Part shown: piece by piece, positions 22,344 to 31,901 of the stretch | How the letters are laid out: each line of letters begins with the position of its first letter | Position numbering within the stretch: position 1 is the stretch's first letter | DNA from: Lysobacter sp. FW306-1B-D06B | GTDB lineage: Bacteria > Pseudomonadota > Gammaproteobacteria > Xanthomonadales > Xanthomonadaceae | Assembly: GCF_038446665.1 (NCBI RefSeq) | Contig: NZ_CP151802.1 | Coordinates: forward strand, 1,674,001 to 1,738,000 | Direction: 5' to 3' | DNA: 64,000 bases | Program-made: the position numbers and the translations under genes | The notes under the pieces: model-generated | The model's input: the letters and a program-made list of their open reading frames with translations, nothing else | Database searches by the model: none | Told to the model about the DNA's origin: nothing

Positions 22344-25300
22344 CTGCCGTGGCCTGTTCACCGGGAACGCCACGTTCTCCCGCCGCCAGCGAGCGCACCA
22401 GACGGATCGGGATCTGATCGCTGACCTTGCGCGCGATCTTGCCGCCGTACTTTGCGTCCAGGGCCTGGCTGAGCTGCGGGTTCTGGAGGCGGTAGGCCGC
22501 GAACTGCATCGCACCCCAGACGTAGTAACTGGCGTTGCCGTTGCTCAAGATGAATCCGGCGTTGGGGCCGCCGAGCAGGCGATCTCCCGCTTCGATCACA
22601 GCGACATGGTCGTCGGTCGAAGTAGCCGCGAGCAGGGCGAGCGTGTCCACCACCAGCGGATGCGTCGGCTTGCAGTCGCCGAGCCAGGCCGGCTGCACCC
22701 ACAGATCCTGGTTCGCCTTCGCATCCATGAACGGGATCGTTTCGATCGCGAGCGACAGCATGATCTCCGCGCTCTGCGCGGGCGTCTGGTCGAGCTTGCA
22801 GGTCTGGGCGAGGCCGCGCAGCGCCTCCAGCATCATCGCGTCGTCGCGGGCGGCGAACTCTCCCTTAATGGGGGCGCCGCTGACCAGGGCCTCACGAAGC
22901 TCGCGGGCCGCGTGGAACTTCGGATCATTGCTGAGCTCGCGGCGAGTGGCCGGCAGTTGCGATTCCAGCGAGCGGCGGGGCACGTCCGACATGCTGGCAG
23001 ACACCGGCCACGGTGCCTTGAGCACATGACCGAGGTCCAGGACCATGTCGCGCTTGAAGCGCGACATCGGTGCATTCAACTGCAACACGGGGTAGTAGTC
23101 GGAATTCGCCTGCGTCGGGAACATCGCGGCGAAGGCGGCCAGGCCCTGGCGGTCCAGCACGTACGCATCCTGCAGGTCCCGCAGCGTGCCGAAGCCCACG
23201 CGCGCGAGGTCCGCACGCAGGCCCGGGTCGGAGGCAAACAGATCCTTCAGCGGCGGCACCTTGCCCTTCGGCGAGGCCACCATGATCAGATCACCCTGGT
23301 TGGCCATGTAGGCCTGGACGTCGTTGAACTCGGGGAGCATCGCCGCCAGCACCGAGCTGACGAGTGTCGGGTTGATCTCGTACAGCTGGAGCCACTGGAC
23401 CAGGATGCCGTCGTCCTTGAGGTGGCGCGGAACGAACTTGTAGAACTCGGTGGAGAACAGAGAAGCGGTGCCGCCCATCCACGGATTGGACGGTTCGGAG
23501 ATGATCACGTCGTACTTCTTGCGCGCCGAGGAGAAGTACGACTTCGCATCGTCGAACAGCAGGTGCGAGCGCGGATCGGTGTAGGCGCGTTCGACGCGCT
23601 CGCCGAACAGGCGCGCGCCCTCGACCATCATCGGTTCGATGTCGATGGTGTCGACCTGGCCGACGCGTTTGCTCCCCAGCAGCGTGTGGGTGGTGAGGCC
23701 CGAGCCGAAGCCGATCACGCCGACCTGGTCGACGTTGTCCTTCAGCGCCAGCGGCAGGGCGCCCGCGAGGATCATGGTGCTCTCGTCCGGGCGTGGCTCG
23801 TGCTTCAGGGATGCCGTGAGGCCGGCGTCCACCTTGCCGTTGGTGGAGATCGACATGGTCGTGCCGCCCTTGCCGTCTTCTGTTGCGTAAACCGCGACGC
23901 TCGCAGTCTTGCCGTCGCGGTAGAACAACATCTGCGTCTGGTCGCTGAGCGATGTGTTGCCCGTGCGATAGACCGAAGAAGCGAGAACGAGCGGATTGAA
24001 GTGAACGAGCGCCATGCTGGCGACCAGTGCGACCGCGGTCACCGCGCCCGCCATCGCCGGTTGCGAGAGGGCACCATTCTGGGCGGCACGGCGCAGCAGG
24101 ATGATGCCGAGGATCAGATCGCCGGCCGCTGCGATCCACAGCGCCGACTTCAGGCCGACGAAGGGAAGCAGGACGTGCACGGCCAGCAGGACGCCGAGGA
24201 TGGCGCCCAGCGTGTTGGCCGCGTAGACCCGGCCAATCGCGCGCTCGCCAGCGCCGCTACGCAGCAGGATGATGGTCAGCAGCGGCAGCGTCATGCCGGC
24301 GAAGAACGCGGCCGGGAACATGACGAGCAGTGAGATGATGCCGCTGGAGACGTTGTAGAGGGAGTAACCCTCATTCGAGCGCATGAGCACGCGCATCAGC
24401 CAGCCGACCCATTCGAAGGCATTGGCGTAGACGAACATCGAGCCCAGGGCCGCGACGCCCATCCAGATCTGCACCCAGCCCACCATCTTGAGCGGCGAGC
24501 GGATGCGGTCGGTGTTGCGCGCAAGCCACAGGCCGCCGAACGCGATACCGGCGATGAAGGCCGCCAGCATCAGCTCGAACGCATGGACGGTGGTGCCCAA
24601 CGCGAGCGACAGCATGCGGACCCAGGTGATCTCATAGACGAACGAGGTCAGGCCGGTCACCGCCGCAGCGATGAGGATGAGCGACGGAGCGACGCCGCCG
24701 GCATCCGTCGGTGCCGAAGATGCCGTCGGTACGGTCGCCTCCTTCTTGCTGATCGGATACACCGCCATCGCGACCAGCACGTTGAGCAGGCCGGCGGTGA
24801 AGATCGTGCCCGGCAGGCCGACACGGGGCAGCAGCAGGTATGTGGCAGCGAGCGCGCCAGCGGCGGCGCCGATGCTGTTGGTGAAGTACAGGCCGGCGAT
24901 GACCTTGCCGTCCGAATCCGGACGCAGGCGCAGGAAGCCGGCGCTCATCAGCGGGAAGGTCGCGCCGAGCAGGATGCACTGCGGCAGGACCAGCAGCACC
25001 GAGATCGCCCAGCGGATCGCGCCGACGGAGGCCTGACTGCCGACGCCGGGGAAGAGCACGTCGTAAGCGAGCGAGGTGGAGGCGCCGTAGATCTGGTTGA
25101 ACGTCAGTCCAAGCAGGCCGATCACCAGTTCGATCACCGCATACCAGAGCAGCGGACGCTGCAGACGATCGCTCAAGCGGCTGATCAGCCATGCGCCCAA
25201 TGCCATGCCGCCCATGAAGAGCAGGAGCACAAGCGATTGCGCGTACGCCGAATGTCCCAGGAACAGGCCCAGATACTGCGTCCAGATGGACTGATAGATC

Positions 25301-25371
25301 AGCCCCGCAAAACCCGAGGCGATGAAGATCCAGAGCAGCGCGGCTCCGTGACGTTGCGTGTTGACGGTCAT
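22330..25371 (-). CDS. Fused polytopic membrane protein with spermidine-synthase-like domain
   Basis: The 1013-residue product joins an N-terminal region of about 14 membrane helices (residues 1-450, MFS-transporter-like) to a Rossmann-fold SAM-binding domain of the spermidine-synthase superfamily. A helical C-terminal extension of about 250 residues follows. The nucleotide loop reads GFGSGLTT and the following IDIEP acidic end is present. The usual Asp-containing catalytic motif (DS-DP type) is replaced by SEPSNPWMGG, so it is probably not a canonical aminopropyltransferase. Its substrate is unknown. It lies between pilA and pilB on the same strand, 48 bases past the pilA terminator, which suggests but does not prove a link to pili. 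Confidence 0.8.
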   Translation of the reverse strand: MTVNTQRHGAALLWIFIASGFAGLIYQSIWTQYLGLFLGHSAYAQSLVLLLFMGGMALGAWLISRLSDRLQRPLLWYAVIELVIGLLGLTFNQIYGASTSLAYDVLFPGVGSQASVGAIRWAISVLLVLPQCILLGATFPLMSAGFLRLRPDSDGKVIAGLYFTNSIGAAAGALAATYLLLPRVGLPGTIFTAGLLNVLVAMAVYPISKKEATVPTASSAPTDAGGVAPSLILIAAAVTGLTSFVYEITWVRMLSLALGTTVHAFELMLAAFIAGIAFGGLWLARNTDRIRSPLKMVGWVQIWMGVAALGSMFVYANAFEWVGWLMRVLMRSNEGYSLYNVSSGIISLLVMFPAAFFAGMTLPLLTIILLRSGAGERAIGRVYAANTLGAILGVLLAVHVLLPFVGLKSALWIAAAGDLILGIILLRRAAQNGALSQPAMAGAVTAVALVASMALVHFNPLVLASSVYRTGNTSLSDQTQMLFYRDGKTASVAVYATEDGKGGTTMSISTNGKVDAGLTASLKHEPRPDESTMILAGALPLALKDNVDQVGVIGFGSGLTTHTLLGSKRVGQVDTIDIEPMMVEGARLFGERVERAYTDPRSHLLFDDAKSYFSSARKKYDVIISEPSNPWMGGTASLFSTEFYKFVPRHLKDDGILVQWLQLYEINPTLVSSVLAAMLPEFNDVQAYMANQGDLIMVASPKGKVPPLKDLFASDPGLRADLARVGFGTLRDLQDAYVLDRQGLAAFAAMFPTQANSDYYPVLQLNAPMSRFKRDMVLDLGHVLKAPWPVSASMSDVPRRSLESQLPATRRELSNDPKFHAARELREALVSGAPIKGEFAARDDAMMLEALRGLAQTCKLDQTPAQSAEIMLSLAIETIPFMDAKANQDLWVQPAWLGDCKPTHPLVVDTLALLAATSTDDHVAVIEAGDRLLGGPNAGFILSNGNASYYVWGAMQFAAYRLQNPQLSQALDAKYGGKIARKVSDQIPIRLVRSLAAGERGVPGEQATAAGGR

Positions 25372-25419
25372 TCCCCGACTTCCCCAGCCACGGTGCGTGG
25401 CTCCCGATTCGAAACTAGC

Positions 25420-25450
25420 AAAAAAAAAGGGGGGCCATGAGCCCCCCTTT
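25420..25450 (-). terminator. Intrinsic terminator of pilA
   Basis: On the minus strand a GGGGGG/CCCCCC stem, extended by A-T pairs, is followed by a run of nine T (plus-strand A at 25420-25428). The hairpin is 22 bases past the pilA stop. It is the best intrinsic terminator in the pilus region. The A and T flanks are nearly symmetrical, so it could work in both directions. Confidence 0.8.
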
Positions 25451-25472
25451 CTCTACAAACGCGAAGCGTCGA

Positions 25473-25886
25473 TCAGCCTCGGCAGGAGCCCGGCACGAAC
25501 TTCTTCTCGGCGTCGGTGGCGCAGGTCCAACCGGTGATCGTGTCGCCGTTCTGAACCGGCTCCAGCGTCAGGTTCTTGCCGTCCACGCCCGTGCCAACAC
25601 CCTGCAGGGTGACGGTGATCTTGCCGTTGGTGACGTTGACCTTGCTGACGTACTGGCTGGCGACGTCGCTGCAACCGGCAGCGGCGAGGTCGGCCGGCAG
25701 CTTGGTCGTGGCGGCGACGTACTCAGCAACCGAGGTCTTGCAGGCGCCGGCGGTAGCGACGGCTTCCGAGACCTTCGAACGCTTCATGTAGTCCTGGTAG
25801 GCCGGCAGTGCGATGGCGGCCAGGATGGCGACGATCGCAACCACGATCATCAGTTCGATGAGGGTAAAGCCCTGCTGCTTCTTCAT
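25473..25886 (-). CDS. pilA: Type IV major pilin PilA
   Basis: Structural subunit of the type IV pilus. The 137-residue prepilin has a short leader cleaved after G6 (QQG/FTLIE), leaving F7 to be methylated. It has Glu at mature position 5, the conserved hydrophobic N-terminal helix (FTLIELMIVVAIVAILAAIA) and a C-terminal disulfide pair of the type IVa pilins (the cysteines of WTC and GSC). Two further cysteines lie near residues 49 and 72. It is monocistronic between a sigma-54 promoter and a strong terminator, which suits high expression. Confidence 0.96.
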   Translation of the reverse strand: MKKQQGFTLIELMIVVAIVAILAAIALPAYQDYMKRSKVSEAVATAGACKTSVAEYVAATTKLPADLAAAGCSDVASQYVSKVNVTNGKITVTLQGVGTGVDGKNLTLEPVQNGDTITGWTCATDAEKKFVPGSCRG

Positions 25887-25984
25887 ACGATTTCCCCTAG
25901 GAGTGTTTTGACTTCACGTGCCAGTGGGCCGGCTTTTCCGGTCCTCGGGCAGCCGTGCTCACTGCACGTGCCGCTAAGGTACAC

Positions 25985-25999
25985 GCATAACCCGTGCCA
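25985..25999 (-). promoter_or_regulatory. Sigma-54 promoter of pilA
   Basis: Read on the minus strand, TGGCACG-N4-ATGC matches the -24/-12 sigma-54 consensus (TGGCACG-N4-TTGC) at all but one position. It is about 100 bases from the pilA ATG. The enhancer-binding activator gene pilR lies just upstream, which supports the call. Confidence 0.75.
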
Positions 26000-26294
26000 A
26001 GGCCGTTTTCCGCTCATGGGGTTGCTGAACTGGAAATGAGGTCACGATAAATGTCAGAAGCCGTCGGAGCCGGTGTGACGCAGATTGTCAGCCCCTTCCT
26101 GGCGTGACCATTTACGTCAGTTTGTCCGGAAATTCCTGACGTCTTTGTACGGGCCCGTATGGCGATCGGGTGGTGGATACCCCGGTTTGGCGGTGGCCCG
26201 CTTCGCTGATGTGAGGCGCACGCGCCGACGCATCGCACTCATGCGATGCGCATTGCCAATGGACGGATCGGCGCGCGTCCGCGCGCCAGGGGCG
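26000..26294. other. pilA-pilR intergenic region with possible PilR sites and two stem-loops
   Basis: No gene is visible. Between about 26050 and 26135 the plus strand holds several GTCA/TGTC motifs (for example 26052-26055 and 26086-26089), at distances upstream of the predicted pilA start that would suit PilR enhancer sites. Near the pilR end there are two stem-loops: CGCATCGCA/TGCGATGCG (26229-26250, 9 bp) and GGCGCGC/GCGCGCC (26270-26287, 7 bp). The second follows the pilR stop and could end its message. Confidence 0.45.
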
Positions 26295-27758
26295 TCAATC
26301 GATGCCCAGCTTCTTGAGCTTGTAGCGCAGCGCGCGGAAGGTGATGCCCAGCGCGGCCGCGGTGCGCGTCTTGTTGTAGCGGTTCTCCTGCAGCGCCTGC
26401 TGGATCGCGGCGCGTTCGATCTCCTCGATGTACGAGGGCAGGGGACTGCTGGCGGTGTCGCGCGGATTGAGCGTGCGCGGGTCGATCGCCTGCGCGGGCT
26501 GGCCGGGCACCATCAGCGACGGCTGCGAGGCCGCGGCGCTCGATGCGGGTGCGGGCGCCGCAGAGGCAGCGGCCATGGGCGCGGACGCGGAGGCGCCGGC
26601 GGGCTTGGGCAGGCGCAAGTCCTCGGCGGTCAGGCTGTCGCCTTCGGCCAGCGCGAGCGCGCGCTCCAGGATGTTCTCCAGCTCGCGGACATTGCCCGGG
26701 AAGGCATACGCTCGCAGCGCTTCCAGTGCATCGGGGCTGAGCGTCGGCGGGAAGATGCGTCCCTGCGCGGTCGCAAGGCGCAGCAGCACCTTCTCGGCCA
26801 GGCCCGCGAGGTCGTCCTGGCGTTCGCGCAGCGGCGGCACGCGCAGTTCGATCACGTTGATTCGGTAGTAAAGGTCCTGGCGGAAGCGGCCATCGGCGAC
26901 CAGCGCGCCCAGGTCCTTGTGCGTGGCCGACAGGATGCGCACGTCCACCGGCACTTCGGCGTTGGCGCCGACGGGGCGGATCGATTTTTCCTGGATCGCG
27001 CGCAGCAGCTTGACCTGCATCGCCAGCGGCAGCTCGGCGATCTCGTCCAGGAACAACGTGCCGCCATCGGCGCTCTGGAACAGGCCGGGCTTGTCCGCGT
27101 GGGCGCCGGTGAAGCTGCCCTTCTTGTGGCCGAAGAACTCGCTCTCCATCAGCTCGGCCGGGATCGCGCCGCAGTTGACCGGCACGAACGGGCCCGTGGA
27201 GCGCGCGCCTTCTGCATGAATCGTGCGGGCGACGAGCTCCTTGCCCACGCCCGACTCGCCGACGATGTACACCGGGGCCTGGCTGCGCGCGACCTTGCCG
27301 ATCGTCCCGCGCAGGGTCGCCATCGCCGGCGACTGGCCGTACAGGCGCGCAGCCACGGCATCGGCCGGCGGCGCGGTCTTGCGGCGTTCGTTGAGGTCCA
27401 GGGCGTGGCGGACGAGGTCGCGCAACACGGCCAGGTCGACGGGCTTGGCGACGAAATCGAACGCGCCGGCCTTCAGCGCTTCCACCGCGGCTTCGACGTT
27501 GCCGAAGGCGGTGATCATCGCGACCGGGGTTTCCGGATGCTTCTGGCTGATCTCGGCGACCAGGTCCATGCCCGAGCCGTCCGGCAGGCGCATGTCGGTC
27601 AGGCACAGGTCATAGCGATTGCGCGCGAGCTGGCCGCGGGCTTCGCCAATCGTGGAGGCGGTGTCGCATCGCAGGCCCATGCGGCCCAAGGTCATGACGA
27701 GCAGTTCGCGGATATCGCGTTCGTCGTCGACCACCAATGCACTACGTGTTTCGGCCAT
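26295..27758 (-). CDS. pilR: Sigma-54-dependent response regulator PilR
   Basis: NtrC-family activator that, once phosphorylated, drives sigma-54 transcription of pilA. The 487-residue product has a receiver domain (D11-D12, phosphoacceptor D55, K105), an AAA+ domain with Walker A GESGVGKE (167-174) and the sigma-54 contact loop GSFTGA (214-219), an Ala/Pro-rich linker, and a C-terminal Fis-type helix-turn-helix ([20 protein letters not shown]). It lies 84 bases downstream of pilS and upstream of pilA on the same strand. Confidence 0.95.
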   Translation of the reverse strand: MAETRSALVVDDERDIRELLVMTLGRMGLRCDTASTIGEARGQLARNRYDLCLTDMRLPDGSGMDLVAEISQKHPETPVAMITAFGNVEAAVEALKAGAFDFVAKPVDLAVLRDLVRHALDLNERRKTAPPADAVAARLYGQSPAMATLRGTIGKVARSQAPVYIVGESGVGKELVARTIHAEGARSTGPFVPVNCGAIPAELMESEFFGHKKGSFTGAHADKPGLFQSADGGTLFLDEIAELPLAMQVKLLRAIQEKSIRPVGANAEVPVDVRILSATHKDLGALVADGRFRQDLYYRINVIELRVPPLRERQDDLAGLAEKVLLRLATAQGRIFPPTLSPDALEALRAYAFPGNVRELENILERALALAEGDSLTAEDLRLPKPAGASASAPMAAASAAPAPASSAAASQPSLMVPGQPAQAIDPRTLNPRDTASSPLPSYIEEIERAAIQQALQENRYNKTRTAAALGITFRALRYKLKKLGID

Positions 27759-27842
27759 CCTGCCCTCCGTCCTTCACGATAACTTAAGGCCGCGTGAAGA
27801 GCCAAGCGTGCACGCACACAATCGCGCATTCAGCTTGCAACT

Positions 27843-29468
27843 TCATGCCGTAAGCAGGGTGTGGCTGCCGATCAGGCGCACCCGGAAGCACCCGCCGCCG
27901 CCGGGCATCGCGACGTAATCGAGCGTGGTCTGGTTGGCGCGACACAGTTCGCGCGCGATGTACAGGCCGAGCCCGGTGCCGTGGCTGGAGGTGGTGAAGA
28001 ACGGCCGGAACAGGCGCGAGGCCACGGATTCGGGGATGCCGGGCCCGCGATCGAGCACGTCGATGCAGGGCAGGCCCGTGTCGTCGGGGTAGATGTTCAC
28101 CGTCACCCGCGCCGGTTCGCCCGGCATGCGCCCGTAAGTCAGCGCGTTGTGCACCAGCACGGTGAGCACCTGGTGCAGGTGGCGCGGATCGATCAGCACC
28201 GGCAGCCGCGCCACCTGCGAAGTGGTGCGCAGCGTGTCCAGGTCGAGCGGGTGGCTGGCCAGGTATTCCTCGACGAACTGGCGGCCGAAGCCGACCAGCT
28301 CCACGTGCTCCGGCTTGGCCGGTTCGCGCCGCGCCATGCCCAGCACGTTCTCGACGATGCCGTTCATGCGGATGCCCTGCTGGCGGATGATTTCCAGCAG
28401 GCGGCGCTCGGCGGTGGGGATGTCGTCGGACTCTTCCAGCAGCTGCACGGCGTAGTTGATCGCGGCCAGCGGGTTGCGGATCTCGTGGGCCAGGCTGGCG
28501 GAGAAGCGGCCCAGCGTCGCCAGCGTCATCGACTCGGCGTGGCGCGACAGCAGCGAGGTGTCGTCCAGGAACACCAGGACCTGCTCGCTGCCCGCCAGCA
28601 GGCGGGTGAAGCGCGGTACCACTTCCGGCAGGTCCGGCGCGAGCTGCAGCGGACTGTCGTTGTGGCTGCCGTCCTGGCGCCAGCGTTCCAGTCGCCGCGA
28701 GAGCTCGGGCGCGGCCACGGCCAGGCTGCGCTGGCCGTGCAGGTCGGTGCTCTCGCCGGCGTCGCCGAGCAGCAGCATGGCGGCTTCGTTCGCCAGGCGG
28801 ATGCGGTCGCCGCGGTCCACCAACAGCACGCCCGTGCGCAGGCGGCGGATGATGAGTTCGTTGATCTCGCCCAGGTGCGCGGCCTCGGCGCCGCGGCGCT
28901 CGGCGAGGTCATAGCTTTCGCGCATCTGCCGGCCGAGGATGCTGGTCAGTGTCGCGATCGCCATGTAGCCCACCGCGAACATCATCGGTTCGGCCAACGT
29001 GCGGTCGGTGCTCTCGATGGCGAGCTTGCTCCAGACGAACTCGCCGAACAGGCCCAGCACCGCCACCACGGCCGCGCCCAGGCCGTACCGGGCCGGCAGC
29101 AACAGCGCCGCCGCGCCGACGTTGAACAGCAGCATCAGTGCGATGCCGGTCCCCGCCGCGGGCATCGCGTGCATGGCCAGCAGGCCGAAGAACAGGTCCG
29201 CGCCGATGCCGGTCAGGGTCTGTGCGCGCAGGTCGCCGCGCCGGCCGAAGGCGAAGAGCAGGGCGGCGATGAAGAGGTAGGACAGGGCGATCGAGCGCGC
29301 GACCAGCGCATTGCGCAGGGGCTCGACCAGCCCGGTGGCCGGTCCGAACAGGAAGAACACCAGCAGCGCCGCCTCGAACAGGCGGTAGAGCGTGAAGAAG
29401 TACAGCTCGCGGCGCAGCGCGCTGTCGGCGTCGGCGGCAACGGGGGGCCGGGCAGAGGCAATCGACAA
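27843..29468 (-). CDS. pilS: Type IV pilus sensor histidine kinase PilS
   Basis: Membrane sensor kinase that controls PilR. The 541-residue product has about six N-terminal membrane helices, a PAS-like cytoplasmic segment (about residues 205-310), the dimerisation/phosphoacceptor domain with H328 in HEIRNPLAA, and a C-terminal ATPase domain with the DRGPGIP and GTGLGLYI motifs. I place the start at TTG 29468 because a GGAAGGA site precedes it by 7 bases. The in-frame extension upstream runs into the sucC leader and reads as low-complexity sequence. Confidence 0.92.
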   Translation of the reverse strand: MSIASARPPVAADADSALRRELYFFTLYRLFEAALLVFFLFGPATGLVEPLRNALVARSIALSYLFIAALLFAFGRRGDLRAQTLTGIGADLFFGLLAMHAMPAAGTGIALMLLFNVGAAALLLPARYGLGAAVVAVLGLFGEFVWSKLAIESTDRTLAEPMMFAVGYMAIATLTSILGRQMRESYDLAERRGAEAAHLGEINELIIRRLRTGVLLVDRGDRIRLANEAAMLLLGDAGESTDLHGQRSLAVAAPELSRRLERWRQDGSHNDSPLQLAPDLPEVVPRFTRLLAGSEQVLVFLDDTSLLSRHAESMTLATLGRFSASLAHEIRNPLAAINYAVQLLEESDDIPTAERRLLEIIRQQGIRMNGIVENVLGMARREPAKPEHVELVGFGRQFVEEYLASHPLDLDTLRTTSQVARLPVLIDPRHLHQVLTVLVHNALTYGRMPGEPARVTVNIYPDDTGLPCIDVLDRGPGIPESVASRLFRPFFTTSSHGTGLGLYIARELCRANQTTLDYVAMPGGGGCFRVRLIGSHTLLTA

Positions 29469-29557
29469 GCGGCGGTCCTTCCGTGCTGAAGCGATGTGCC
29501 GAGTATGGCCGGCGGTCGGGTCGGGCCGCCAGCGCGCGGGTCGGCCGAGGGGCGGTT

Positions 29558-29586
29558 TTGCCCGGGCCGCATGGATGGGCGACAAT
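29558..29586 (+). promoter_or_regulatory. Candidate sigma-70 promoter of sucCD
   Basis: TTGCCC (29558-29563) and GACAAT (29581-29586) are separated by 17 bases, each matching 4 of 6 consensus positions. The site is 100 bases before the sucC start, in the region shared with the divergent pilS gene. Confidence 0.45.
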
Positions 29587-29685
29587 ACGGCCCCCTCGCG
29601 CTCGGCCGAACGGGTGTCCCGATACCTCATGGGACCCGCAGCGGCGCTGGCCGCGGGGATTCTTTTCACTCCCCTCGGTGGACGC

Positions 29686-30852
29686 ATGAATTTTCACGAA
29701 TACCAGGCAAAGCAGCTGTTTGCCGACTACGGCATCGCGGTGCCGACCGGGCGCGTCGCGCGCACTCCGGACGAGGCCGTCGCGGCCGCCAAGACCATCC
29801 CGGGCGACCTGTGGGTCGTCAAGGCGCAGATCCATGCGGGTGGTCGCGGCAAGGCGGGCGGCGTCAAGCTGGCCAAGTCGTACGACGAGGTGAAGCAGTA
29901 CGCGGCCGCGATGCTCGGCACGAAGATGGCGACCTACCAGACGGCCGGCGTCGAGCTGCCGATCGACTCGGTGCTGATCTCCGAAGGCACCGACATCGCC
30001 AAGGAGCTGTACCTGTCGATCCTCGTCGACCGCTCGACCAAGTCGGTGACCTTCATCGCGTCGGCCGAAGGCGGCATGGACATCGAGCAGGTGGCCGCCG
30101 AGAAGCCCGAAGCCATCCACGCGCTGCATGTGAACTACGTGCAGGGCCTGCAGCCGTTCGAGTGCCGCGACCTCGGCTTCGCCATGGGCCTCAACGCCAA
30201 GCAGGTGAACCAGCTGACCAAGATCATGCTGGGCCTCTACAAGCTGTTCAACGAGAAGGATCTGGCGCTGGTCGAATTGAACCCGCTCGCCATCCTCACC
30301 AACGGCGACCTCGCCGTGCTCGACGGCAAGGTCGATTCCGACGACAACGCTTCGTTCCGTCACCCGGAACTGGTCGCCATGCGCGACATCCGCCAGGAAG
30401 ACGAGACCGAAGTGCTGGCCAGCCAGCACGACCTCAACTACGTCACGATGGACGGCAACATCGGCTGCATGGTCAACGGCGCGGGCCTCGCGATGGCGAC
30501 CATGGACGTGATCAAGCTCAACGGCGGCGAGCCGGCGAACTTCCTCGACGTCGGCGGCGGCGCAACGAAGGAGCGCGTGACCGAGGCCTTCAAGCTGATC
30601 CTGTCGTCCGACAAGGTGAAGGCGATCTTCGTCAACATCTTCGGCGGCATCGTCCGCTGCGACATGATCGCCGAGGGCATCATCGCCGCGGTGAAGGAAG
30701 TCGACGTCAAGGTGCCGGTGATCGTGCGCCTGGAAGGCACCAACGTCGAAGCCGGCAAGGAACTGCTGAAGAACTCGGGTCTGGCCATTACCCCGGCCGA
30801 CGACATCAACGATGGCGCGAAGAAGGCCGTTGCGGCCGTCGCTGGCAAGTAA
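29686..30852 (+). CDS. sucC: Succinyl-CoA synthetase beta subunit
   Basis: ATP-grasp subunit of the citric-acid-cycle enzyme that interconverts succinyl-CoA and succinate with substrate-level phosphorylation. The 388-residue length equals that of E. coli SucC. It begins [12 protein letters not shown], has the ATP-grasp [15 protein letters not shown] segment near residue 46 and the LNPLA and GGGATKERV motifs of the C-terminal domain. ATG 29686 is the family start. sucD follows after 12 bases. The rest of the TCA genes are not in this window. Confidence 0.97.
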   Translation: MNFHEYQAKQLFADYGIAVPTGRVARTPDEAVAAAKTIPGDLWVVKAQIHAGGRGKAGGVKLAKSYDEVKQYAAAMLGTKMATYQTAGVELPIDSVLISEGTDIAKELYLSILVDRSTKSVTFIASAEGGMDIEQVAAEKPEAIHALHVNYVQGLQPFECRDLGFAMGLNAKQVNQLTKIMLGLYKLFNEKDLALVELNPLAILTNGDLAVLDGKVDSDDNASFRHPELVAMRDIRQEDETEVLASQHDLNYVTMDGNIGCMVNGAGLAMATMDVIKLNGGEPANFLDVGGGATKERVTEAFKLILSSDKVKAIFVNIFGGIVRCDMIAEGIIAAVKEVDVKVPVIVRLEGTNVEAGKELLKNSGLAITPADDINDGAKKAVAAVAGK

Positions 30853-30864
30853 GGGGCTGATGAC

Positions 30865-31740
<876 letters not shown>

Positions 31741-31760
31741 GCGCAGCGAGTGGTTGTACG

Positions 31761-31788
31761 AAAAGGGCCGCCTTCGGGCGGCCTTTTT
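31761..31788 (+). terminator. Intrinsic terminator of sucCD
   Basis: GGCCGCC-TTCG-GGCGGCC with flanking A and T runs (AAAA at 31761, TTTTT at 31784-31788) gives a stem of about 11 bp closed by a stable UUCG tetraloop and a T tract, 21 bases after the sucD stop. Confidence 0.88.
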
Positions 31789-31901
31789 CGTTGGCGCATC
31801 GTGCTCACGGACCCGCGCTGCGGGATCTGGAACAATAGGCGCAGCCCGGTGAGCCCTTCGAGGCTCGTTCCCGCGGATCACAACGCACGCACAGGTTGGT
31901 C

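Noticed and set aside
20094-24333. Long plus-strand open frames opposite pilB and the membrane synthase gene
   Set aside because: Shadows of the minus-strand genes, whose products have clear Walker, pilus and membrane motifs; the plus-strand frames do not.
22330-25371. Calling this gene a true spermidine synthase (speE)
   Set aside because: The catalytic Asp motif is not conserved and the protein is a membrane fusion about three times the usual length.
29469-29687. Extension of pilS upstream of TTG 29468
   Set aside because: The extension is low-complexity and crosses the sucC promoter, while TTG 29468 has a strong ribosome site.
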